This document shows positions 7,747 to 13,473 of a DNA stretch of 13,473 nucleotides, one piece after another (the stretch's first letter is position 1; the number at the start of each line of letters is the position of its first letter). The stretch covers positions 1 through 13,473 of the forward strand of contig DDPM01000007.1 in assembly GCA_002342165.1 (NCBI GenBank), read 5' to 3'. Under the pieces are notes generated by a model. It was given only the letters and a program-made list of their open reading frames with translations, was not told where the DNA came from and did not search any database. The position numbers and the translations under genes are program-made. This stretch comes from Hylemonella sp. UBA2468. GTDB lineage: Bacteria; Pseudomonadota; Gammaproteobacteria; Burkholderiales; Burkholderiaceae_C.

Positions 7747-7755
7747 GGATCTGCC

Positions 7756-8076
7756 ATGAACAAGATTCGTAAAGGTGATGAAGTGGTTGTGCTTGCTGGC
7801 CGTGACAAAGGCAAGCGTGGTGTGGTGGAGTTGCGTGCCAGTGAAGATTTGCTGGTGGTTTCCGGTGTGAATCTGGTAAAAAAACACACCAAGCCCAATC
7901 CCATGAAGGGCACAACCGGTGGCGTTGTGGAAAAAACCATGCCGATTCACCAGTCCAACGTGGCAATTTTCAACGCCAGCACCGGCAAGGCCGATCGTGT
8001 AGGCATCAAGCTGTTGGCGGATGGCAAGCGTGTGCGCGTCTTCAAGTCCAGCGGTGAAGAAATCAAGGTGGCATAA
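7756..8076 (+). CDS. rplX: 50S ribosomal protein L24
   Basis: Assembly-initiator protein of the large subunit that binds near the 5' end of 23S rRNA. The protein has 106 aa. An N-terminal KOW segment is visible ([21 protein letters not shown], roughly residues 4-24), followed by the typical [13 protein letters not shown] and the C-terminal [18 protein letters not shown] follows the rplN stop and serves as ribosome binding site; the gap is 9 nt. Only 2 nt separate it from rplE, so the two are likely coupled. Confidence 0.97.
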   Translation: MNKIRKGDEVVVLAGRDKGKRGVVELRASEDLLVVSGVNLVKKHTKPNPMKGTTGGVVEKTMPIHQSNVAIFNASTGKADRVGIKLLADGKRVRVFKSSGEEIKVA

Positions 8077-8078
8077 CT

Positions 8079-8618
8079 ATGGCGCGTCTACAACAACATT
8101 ACCGTGAAAAAGTCGTCCCGGACCTGATCGCCAAGTTTGGGTACAAATCTCCGATGCAGGTGCCCCGCATCACCAAAATTACCCTCAATATGGGTGTGAG
8201 TGAGGCGGTTGCCGACAAAAAAGTCATGGATAACGCTGTGGGTGACCTCGCCAAAATTGCGGGTCAAAAACCTGTGGTGACCAAAGCAAAAAAAGCGATT
8301 GCAGGTTTCAAGATTCGTGAAGGCCAGGCCATTGGTTGTATGGTGACTTTGCGAGGCGTTCAAATGTTTGAGTTCCTTGACCGATTTGTCACCGTGGCAC
8401 TGCCCCGTGTGCGTGACTTCCGTGGTATTTCTGGTCGCGCGTTTGACGGTCGCGGCAACTACAACATCGGCGTGAAAGAGCAAATCATTTTCCCTGAGAT
8501 TGAGTACGACAAAGTCGACGCACTGCGCGGCCTCAACATCAGCATTACCACGACAGCCAAAACAGACGACGAGTGCAAAGCACTGCTCGCTGGCTTTCGT
8601 TTCCCGTTCAAGAACTGA
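8079..8618 (+). CDS. rplE: 50S ribosomal protein L5
   Basis: Large-subunit protein that contacts 5S rRNA in the central protuberance. The protein has 179 aa, the standard bacterial length. Conserved blocks include [68 protein letters not shown] and the C-terminal [15 protein letters not shown]. The ATG lies 2 nt after rplX with no Shine-Dalgarno sequence of its own in the gap. In E. coli the S8 repressor acts around this junction; I could not recognise that site here. Confidence 0.98.
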   Translation: MARLQQHYREKVVPDLIAKFGYKSPMQVPRITKITLNMGVSEAVADKKVMDNAVGDLAKIAGQKPVVTKAKKAIAGFKIREGQAIGCMVTLRGVQMFEFLDRFVTVALPRVRDFRGISGRAFDGRGNYNIGVKEQIIFPEIEYDKVDALRGLNISITTTAKTDDECKALLAGFRFPFKN

Positions 8619-8626
8619 GGTGACAC

Positions 8627-8932
8627 GTGGCTAAAGTAGCTTTGATCGAACGCGAACTCAAACGCGACAGACTGGTAGCAAAGTACGCAGCAAAGCATGC
8701 GGAACTCAAAGCCATCGCAGGCGATGCAAAACGCAGCGATGAAGAGCGTGCGGCTGCACGTCTCGGCTTGCAAAAACTACCCCGTAATGCAAACCCCACC
8801 CGTCAACGCAACCGTTGTGAAATCACCGGTCGCCCACGCGGCACATTCCGCCAATTTGGCCTCGGCCGCGCCAAGATCCGTGAACTTGCCTTCCAAGGCA
8901 ATATTCCCGGCATCACCAAGGCCAGCTGGTAA
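8627..8932 (+). CDS. rpsN: 30S ribosomal protein S14 (zinc-free, long form)
   Basis: Small-subunit head protein. The protein has 101 aa, the long form that lacks the CxxC zinc ligands of the short form; the only cysteine is in [11 protein letters not shown]. The C-terminal half ([20 protein letters not shown] and [12 protein letters not shown]) is highly conserved. The start is GTG at 8627, giving the family N-terminus [10 protein letters not shown], with GAGGTGA of the rplE stop region acting as ribosome binding site. There is no ATG alternative before the conserved part. Confidence 0.97.
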   Translation: MAKVALIERELKRDRLVAKYAAKHAELKAIAGDAKRSDEERAAARLGLQKLPRNANPTRQRNRCEITGRPRGTFRQFGLGRAKIRELAFQGNIPGITKASW

Positions 8933-8950
8933 TCGGGCAGGAGATATTCA

Positions 8951-9346
8951 ATGAGCATGAGTGACCCAATCGCCGATTTGCTGACACGCATTCGCAATGC
9001 GCAAATGGTGGCAAAACCTACCGTCATGGTGCCTTCTTCTAAGGTCAAGATTGCCATCGCGCAAGTCTTGAAAGAAGAGGGATACATCGATGGATTCCAA
9101 GTCAAACAAGACGCTGGCAAAAGCGAACTTGAGATTTCTCTCAAGTACTACGCTGGCCGTCCAGTAATCGAACGTATCGAGCGCGTTAGCCGTCCTGGCT
9201 TGCGCGTGTACAAAGGCTGCGATGCCATTCCTACCGTGATGAACGGATTGGGCGTAGCTATCGTGACAACGCCAAAAGGCGTGATGACAGATCGCAAAGC
9301 GCGTGCTACCGGTGTCGGTGGCGAAGTGCTCTGCTACGTCGCTTAA
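8951..9346 (+). CDS. rpsH: 30S ribosomal protein S8
   Basis: Binds the central domain of 16S rRNA early in assembly; in E. coli it is also the translational repressor of the spc operon. The protein has 131 aa. It shows the N-terminal [14 protein letters not shown] and the C-terminal signature [20 protein letters not shown] with a Cys-Tyr-Val end. AGGAG at about 8939-8943 fits the ATG at 8951; a second in-frame ATG at 8957 (sequence MSMSDP) would also work and matches many homologues. Gap to rpsN is 18 nt. Confidence 0.97.
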   Translation: MSMSDPIADLLTRIRNAQMVAKPTVMVPSSKVKIAIAQVLKEEGYIDGFQVKQDAGKSELEISLKYYAGRPVIERIERVSRPGLRVYKGCDAIPTVMNGLGVAIVTTPKGVMTDRKARATGVGGEVLCYVA

Positions 9347-9369
9347 CCCCAACACAAGGAGATATACAC

Positions 9370-9903
9370 ATGTCCCGAGTTGGAAAAATGCCCGTCACCG
9401 TGCCACAAGGTGTGGACGTGACCATCAATGCATCACAAATCAGCGTCAAAGGCACGGGCGGTACGCTGTCTATCGCCGCAAACGCTTTGGTCACCGTTGC
9501 TAACAACGCTGGCTCCGTCAGTTTTATTCCCGCCAACGATTCCCGCGAAGCCAACGCCATGAGCGGAACTTTGCGCCAGTTGTTCAACAACATGGTCATT
9601 GGCGTCTCCAAAGGCTTCGAGAAGAAGTTAACTTTGGTGGGTGTGGGTTACAAAGCCCAGGCTAGTGGCGCCAAGCTCAATTTATCGGTTGGCTATTCCC
9701 ATGCCGTCGACAAAGTGATGCCTGCCGGTATCAAGGTCGAAACACCAGCGCCTACCGAAATCATCATCAAAGGTGCTGACCGCCAACGCGTAGGCCAAGT
9801 AGCCGCTGAGATCCGTGCGATCCGTCCCCCAGAGCCTTACAAAGGCAAGGGCATCCGTTATTCGGATGAAAAGATCACGATCAAAGAGACTAAGAAGAAA
9901 TAA
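9370..9903 (+). CDS. rplF: 50S ribosomal protein L6
   Basis: Large-subunit protein near the factor-binding site, with two repeated L6 folds. The protein has 177 aa, the standard length. It starts [17 protein letters not shown] and has the C-terminal signature [18 protein letters not shown], followed by a lysine-rich tail. AAGGAGATATACAC just upstream is a near-perfect ribosome binding site with ideal spacing, suggesting strong independent initiation. Confidence 0.98.
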   Translation: MSRVGKMPVTVPQGVDVTINASQISVKGTGGTLSIAANALVTVANNAGSVSFIPANDSREANAMSGTLRQLFNNMVIGVSKGFEKKLTLVGVGYKAQASGAKLNLSVGYSHAVDKVMPAGIKVETPAPTEIIIKGADRQRVGQVAAEIRAIRPPEPYKGKGIRYSDEKITIKETKKK

Positions 9904-9914
9904 GGAGCTGCAAG

Positions 9915-10280
9915 ATGTTGAACAAAAAAGAGCAGCGACTGCGCAGAGCGCGTCAAACCCGCATCCGTATCGCCAACCAAGGCGTGGCACGTTTGACCGT
10001 CAGTCGCACCAACCTTCATATCTACGCCAGCGTGATTTCTGGCTGTGGTACCAAAATTATTGCTGCGGCTTCAACCGCAGAAGCAGACGTTCGCAAGTCA
10101 TTGGGTGCAACTGGCAAAGGCGGCAACGTCAATGCTGCGCAAGTCATTGGCAAGCGCATTGCTGAAAAAGCAAAAGCCGCAGGCGTTGAAAAAGTGGCGT
10201 TTGACCGCGCTGGTTTCGCCTACCACGGCCGCGTCAAGGCGCTGGCTGACGCAGCCCGCGAAGCAGGCTTGCAGTTCTGA
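9915..10280 (+). CDS. rplR: 50S ribosomal protein L18
   Basis: Binds 5S rRNA in the central protuberance together with L5. The protein has 121 aa. A basic N-terminus ([18 protein letters not shown]) is followed by [16 protein letters not shown] and the C-terminal [31 protein letters not shown], all characteristic. AAGGAG precedes the ATG by 6-7 nt, and the gap after rplF is 11 nt. Confidence 0.97.
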   Translation: MLNKKEQRLRRARQTRIRIANQGVARLTVSRTNLHIYASVISGCGTKIIAAASTAEADVRKSLGATGKGGNVNAAQVIGKRIAEKAKAAGVEKVAFDRAGFAYHGRVKALADAAREAGLQF

Positions 10281-10304
10281 TCGAACAAGAATTGGAAAAC
10301 ACAC

Positions 10305-10823
10305 ATGGCTAAATTACAGGCAAACACCAAAACCGACGGACCAGAAGACGGCCTGAAGGAAAAAATGATCGCGGTCAACCGCGTCACCAAAGTGGTGAAG
10401 GGTGGACGTATTCTCGGCTTCGCCGCGTTGACAGTCGTTGGCGACAACGACGGCCGCGTTGGCATGGGCAAAGGCAAATCAAAAGAAGTGCCTGCTGCTG
10501 TGCAAAAGGCGATGGAAGAAGCCCGCCGCAACATGATGAAAGTGTCTTTGAAAAACGGCACGATTCACCACACCGTGCACGGTCGCCATGGCGCCGCAAA
10601 CGTGATGATGATTCCTGCACCTAAGGGTACCGGCATCATTGCAGGCGGCCCAATGCGCGCAGTGTTCGAAGTGATGGGTATCACCGACATCGTGGCGAAA
10701 AGCCATGGCACTTCCAATCCTTACAACATGGTTCGCGCCACGTTGGACGCTTTGAAAAATTCCACCACGGCTTCTGAAGTGGCGGCTAAGCGTGGCAAGA
10801 ACGTCGAAGACATCTTCGCCTGA
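10305..10823 (+). CDS. rpsE: 30S ribosomal protein S5
   Basis: Small-subunit protein at the mRNA entry site, important for accuracy. The protein has 172 aa. The double-stranded-RNA-binding-like N-terminal part shows [20 protein letters not shown] and [18 protein letters not shown]. The C-terminal domain shows [21 protein letters not shown] and [18 protein letters not shown]. Known spectinomycin-resistance positions lie in the VKGGR region, which looks wild-type. There is a 24-nt gap after rplR without an obvious hairpin. Confidence 0.98.
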   Translation: MAKLQANTKTDGPEDGLKEKMIAVNRVTKVVKGGRILGFAALTVVGDNDGRVGMGKGKSKEVPAAVQKAMEEARRNMMKVSLKNGTIHHTVHGRHGAANVMMIPAPKGTGIIAGGPMRAVFEVMGITDIVAKSHGTSNPYNMVRATLDALKNSTTASEVAAKRGKNVEDIFA

Positions 10824-10837
10824 TATCGGAGCATTCG

Positions 10838-11026
10838 ATGAGCACATCTGCACAACAAACCGTCAAAGTCCAATTGGTGCGTAGCCCCATTGGTACTAAA
10901 GAATCGCACCGCGCCACTGTCCGTGGCTTGGGTCTGCGCAAGCTCAACTCTGTGAGTGAATTGCAAGACACACCCGCTGTGCGCGGCATGATCAACAAGA
11001 TCAGTTACCTGGTCAAAGTCCTCTAA
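10838..11026 (+). CDS. rpmD: 50S ribosomal protein L30
   Basis: Small large-subunit protein. The protein has 62 aa; family signature [29 protein letters not shown] and the C-terminal [14 protein letters not shown] are colinear. ATCGGAG before the ATG is the likely ribosome binding site. It sits between rpsE and rplO as in most bacterial spc operons. Confidence 0.97.
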   Translation: MSTSAQQTVKVQLVRSPIGTKESHRATVRGLGLRKLNSVSELQDTPAVRGMINKISYLVKVL

Positions 11027-11035
11027 AGGTCCGCT

Positions 11036-11467
11036 ATGGAACTCAACGACATCCAACATGCACCTGGTGCAAAACACGCTAAGCGTCGCGTCGGTCGCGG
11101 CATTGGCTCTGGTTTAGGCAAAACTGCTGGCCGTGGCCACAAAGGCCAAAAATCACGCGCAGGCGGCTACCACAAAGTCGGTTTCGAAGGCGGTCAAATG
11201 CCTCTGCAACGTCGCTTGCCTAAGCGTGGTTTCAAATCTACTACTTTGAAGTACAACGCTGAAGTCACATTGGCAGCTTTGGAGCAACTCGGCGAAGCCG
11301 AAGTCAACATCTTGACTTTGAAATCAGCTGGCTTGGTCGCTTCAATTGCAAAAGTCGTCAAGGTTATTAAAACTGGCGAAATCAAAAAAGCAGTCAAGCT
11401 CAATGGCATTGGCGCTACTGCAGCTGCCAAAGCAGCGATCGAAGCCGCTGGCGGTTCGGTTAACTAA
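11036..11467 (+). CDS. rplO: 50S ribosomal protein L15
   Basis: Late-assembly large-subunit protein. The protein has 143 aa. The glycine/basic-rich N-terminal extension ([25 protein letters not shown]) is typical, followed by [18 protein letters not shown] and a C-terminal alpha/beta part ending [16 protein letters not shown] after the rpmD stop provides the ribosome binding site; the gap is 9 nt. Confidence 0.98.
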   Translation: MELNDIQHAPGAKHAKRRVGRGIGSGLGKTAGRGHKGQKSRAGGYHKVGFEGGQMPLQRRLPKRGFKSTTLKYNAEVTLAALEQLGEAEVNILTLKSAGLVASIAKVVKVIKTGEIKKAVKLNGIGATAAAKAAIEAAGGSVN

Positions 11468-11488
11468 TTATTAGCAGAGACTAAGCGC

Positions 11489-12799
11489 GTGGCTACCTCA
11501 TCTATTGGCAACAACGACAAGTTCGGTGACCTGCGTCGCCGTCTCGTCTTTTTGCTGTTGGCGTTGGTGGTCTATCGCGTGGGCGCGCACATTCCAGTTC
11601 CAGGAATTGACCCGAACCAATTGCAACAACTCTTCAAAGGCCAGCAAGGTGGCATTTTGAGTTTGTTCAATATGTTCTCTGGCGGTGCTTTGTCCCGCTT
11701 CACAGTTTTTGCATTGGGCATCATGCCCTACATCTCTGCGTCCATCATCATGCAATTGCTCACCTACGTGTTGCCGTCGCTGGAGCAGTTGAAAAAAGAA
11801 GGCGAAGCCGGTCGCCGCAAAATCACGCAATTCACTCGCTACGGCACTCTAGGTTTGGCCTTGTTCCAGTCTATGGGTATCGCTATTGCTTTGGAAGCTT
11901 CTGCTGGTTTGGTTAACCAACCTGGGATGGCATTTCGTTTGACTGCCATGCTCACGCTCACTGCAGGCACAATGTTCTTGATGTGGCTTGGCGAGCAAAT
12001 CACAGAGCGTGGTTTGGGTAACGGTATTTCTATTCTCATCTTTGCTGGCATTGCTGCAGGCTTGCCAGGTTCTATTGGCGGCCTGTTGGAGTTGGTGCGC
12101 ACTGGCGCGATGAGCATCATTGCTGCTATTTTGATCGTTGTGGTCGTTGCTGGTGTCACTTACTTTGTGGTGTTCATTGAGCGCGGCCAGCGCAAAATTT
12201 TGGTGAACTACGCACGCAGACAAGTTGGAAACAAAGTGTATGGTGGTCAGTCATCCCACTTGCCTTTGAAGCTCAATATGGCGGGTGTTATTCCTCCCAT
12301 CTTTGCGTCTTCCATTATTTTGTTACCCGCCACTGTGGTGAGCTGGTTTAGTTCAGGCGACAGCATGCTGTGGCTGAAAGACATTTCTGCCGCTTTGGCA
12401 CCTGGCCAACCTGTGTACGTCATGCTGTACGCAACGGCGATTGTGTTTTTCTGTTTCTTCTACACCGCTTTGGTTTTCAACAGTCGCGAGACGGCAGACA
12501 ACCTCAAGAAAAGTGGTGCGTTTGTGCCCGGTATTCGCCCAGGCGACCAAACCGCTAAATACATTGACAAGATTCTGGTGCGCTTGACCTTGGTCGGCGC
12601 GATCTACATCACCTTTGTGTGCTTGTTACCAGAGTTCATGATTTTGAAATACAACGTACCTTTCTATTTCGGCGGCACATCATTGCTCATTATTGTGGTG
12701 GTCACTATGGACTTCATGGCCCAAGTGCAAAACTACATGATGAGCCAGCAATATGAGTCGCTGCTGAAGAAAGCAAGTTTTAAAACAACCCTTGGTTGA
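11489..12799 (+). CDS. secY: Protein translocase channel subunit SecY
   Basis: Pore subunit of the SecYEG inner-membrane translocon. The protein has 436 aa with about ten hydrophobic segments. Family hallmarks are [25 protein letters not shown] in segment 1, [24 protein letters not shown] after the plug, [14 protein letters not shown], and the cytoplasmic loops [12 protein letters not shown] and [23 protein letters not shown] that contact the ribosome and SecA. The start is GTG at 11489 (MATSSIGNN), with no ATG before the first membrane segment and a weak AGCAGAGA upstream, consistent with restrained translation. It follows rplO by 21 nt, as usual in spc operons. The gene downstream is rpmJ, not infA. 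Confidence 0.98.
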   Translation: MATSSIGNNDKFGDLRRRLVFLLLALVVYRVGAHIPVPGIDPNQLQQLFKGQQGGILSLFNMFSGGALSRFTVFALGIMPYISASIIMQLLTYVLPSLEQLKKEGEAGRRKITQFTRYGTLGLALFQSMGIAIALEASAGLVNQPGMAFRLTAMLTLTAGTMFLMWLGEQITERGLGNGISILIFAGIAAGLPGSIGGLLELVRTGAMSIIAAILIVVVVAGVTYFVVFIERGQRKILVNYARRQVGNKVYGGQSSHLPLKLNMAGVIPPIFASSIILLPATVVSWFSSGDSMLWLKDISAALAPGQPVYVMLYATAIVFFCFFYTALVFNSRETADNLKKSGAFVPGIRPGDQTAKYIDKILVRLTLVGAIYITFVCLLPEFMILKYNVPFYFGGTSLLIIVVVTMDFMAQVQNYMMSQQYESLLKKASFKTTLG

Positions 12800-12806
12800 T
12801 ACCAAG
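12791..12806 (+). repeat. 6-bp hairpin spanning the secY stop codon
   Basis: CTTGGT (12791-12796) and ACCAAG (12801-12806) are exact complements with TGAT as loop, placing the secY stop codon in the loop. Only a short TTTT (12817-12820) lies further downstream, so termination here is doubtful; it may be an mRNA processing or stabilising element. Confidence 0.45.
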
Positions 12807-12831
12807 CACAAATGAGTTTTAGGAGAGTGAA

Positions 12832-12945
12832 ATGAGAGTTTCGGCTTCGGTCAAAAAAATTTGCCGCAACTGTAAAGTCATCCGACGCAAAGGCGTTGTG
12901 CGCGTGATCTGTACGGATCCACGCCACAAGCAGCGTCAGGGTTGA
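12832..12945 (+). CDS. rpmJ: 50S ribosomal protein L36 (zinc-binding form)
   Basis: Smallest large-subunit protein, 37 aa, beginning [15 protein letters not shown]. The zinc-ribbon ligands are visible: Cys11, Cys14, Cys27 and His32. It is therefore the zinc-dependent form, and a zinc-free paralogue, if any, would be elsewhere. AGGAG (12821-12825) lies 6 nt before the ATG. It is only 32 nt from secY and 25 nt from rpsM. Confidence 0.96.
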   Translation: MRVSASVKKICRNCKVIRRKGVVRVICTDPRHKQRQG

Positions 12946-12970
12946 TTGAACTGGATTAAAGAGGACGCAT

Positions 12971-13336
12971 ATGGCACGTATCGCTGGCATTAATATTCCG
13001 CCACACAAGCACACTGAAATTGGCTTAACCGCTATTTTTGGTATTGGACGCCCACGCGCTCGCAAAATTTGCGAAGCTTGCGGCATTGACTACGCAAAAA
13101 AGATCAAAGATCTGACTGACGGAGATTTAGAAAAAATCCGCGACCAGATTGCTGGTTTCACCATCGAAGGTGACTTGCGTCGTGAAACCACCATGAACAT
13201 CAAGCGTTTGATGGACATCGGTTGCTACCGTGGTTTCCGTCATCGCCGTGGCTTGCCCATGCGCGGTCAACGCACACGCACCAATGCCCGCACACGCAAG
13301 GGTCCGCGCAAAGCAGCGCAGGCGCTGAAAAAATAA
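12971..13336 (+). CDS. rpsM: 30S ribosomal protein S13
   Basis: Small-subunit head protein that contacts the P-site tRNA and bridges to the 50S subunit. The protein has 121 aa. It starts [20 protein letters not shown], has the helix-two-turn-helix region around [17 protein letters not shown], then [24 protein letters not shown] and the basic tail [28 protein letters not shown] before the ATG is the ribosome binding site. It is the first gene of the alpha-operon-type segment, here continuous with spc. Confidence 0.98.
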   Translation: MARIAGINIPPHKHTEIGLTAIFGIGRPRARKICEACGIDYAKKIKDLTDGDLEKIRDQIAGFTIEGDLRRETTMNIKRLMDIGCYRGFRHRRGLPMRGQRTRTNARTRKGPRKAAQALKK

Positions 13337-13354
13337 TTGGATTGAGGCACTCAC

Positions 13355-13473
13355 ATGGCTAAAGCACCTACAAATAGCGCCGCACAACGCGTTCGCAAAA
13401 AAGTCCGCAAGAACATTGCTGACGGTATTGCACACGTGCACGCGTCGTTTAACAACACCATCATCACCATCAC
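13355..13473 (+). CDS. rpsK: 30S ribosomal protein S11 (3' end outside window)
   Basis: Only the first 39 codons are inside the window. The visible sequence [20 protein letters not shown], then [18 protein letters not shown], is the conserved S11 N-terminus, a platform protein of the 30S subunit. TTGAGG precedes the ATG at suitable spacing. The gap after rpsM is 18 nt. rpsD and rpoA would be expected next. Confidence 0.95.
   Translation, partial: MAKAPTNSAAQRVRKKVRKNIADGIAHVHASFNNTIITI

Noticed and set aside
8040..8110. E. coli-like S8 repressor site at the rplX-rplE junction
   Set aside because: I could not find a convincing helix resembling the 16S rRNA S8 site by eye; absence is not proven.
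1..13473. CRISPR arrays, insertion sequences, tRNA or rRNA genes, phage or defence genes
   Set aside because: No regularly spaced repeats, transposase motifs, terminal inverted repeats or structural RNA signatures were seen; the region is dense housekeeping coding sequence.

Overview
The window reads as a chromosomal segment of a betaproteobacterium, most likely Burkholderiales and Comamonadaceae-like. I base this on protein character (TrpE/TrpG/TrpD/TrpC followed by Ung, L36 and S13 style, moderate-to-high GC) and not on any database search. All convincing genes are on the + strand and packed with overlaps or very short gaps.

Layout: (1) 1-2298 is the 3' part of a large PAS-PAS-GGDEF-EAL cyclic-di-GMP signalling protein, cut by the left edge. 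(2) 2323-6338 is a compact tryptophan gene block, trpE-trpG-trpD-trpC, with ATGA overlaps at trpE/trpG and trpD/trpC and a 4-nt gap at trpG/trpD. It converts chorismate to indole-glycerol phosphate; trpF, trpB and trpA are not here. (3) 6295-7098 is ung, uracil-DNA glycosylase, whose start overlaps the end of trpC. (4) 7099-7377 is the only sizeable intergenic region. It has an inverted repeat, a near-consensus sigma-70-type promoter and a leader of about 140 nt with several possible hairpins. (5) 7378-13473 is the spc-type ribosomal protein operon running into the alpha operon: rplN, rplX, rplE, rpsN, rpsH, rplF, rplR, rpsE, rpmD, rplO, secY, rpmJ, rpsM and the start of rpsK, cut by the right edge.

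The gene content is mostly housekeeping, and I do not see a new defence, mobile or biosynthetic system. The points worth a second look are in the details. TrpC carries a glycine/glutamine-rich insertion of about 23 residues built from repeated CAAGNTGGTG-like units. ung carries three tandem 9-bp units just before its catalytic His loop. The spc operon begins with its own promoter and structured leader directly behind trpC-ung instead of following rpsQ of the S10 operon. infA is absent between secY and rpmJ. The GGDEF domain has its RxxD motif displaced from the active-site loop. trpE has no visible Shine-Dalgarno sequence or attenuator because the c-di-GMP gene ends 24 nt upstream.
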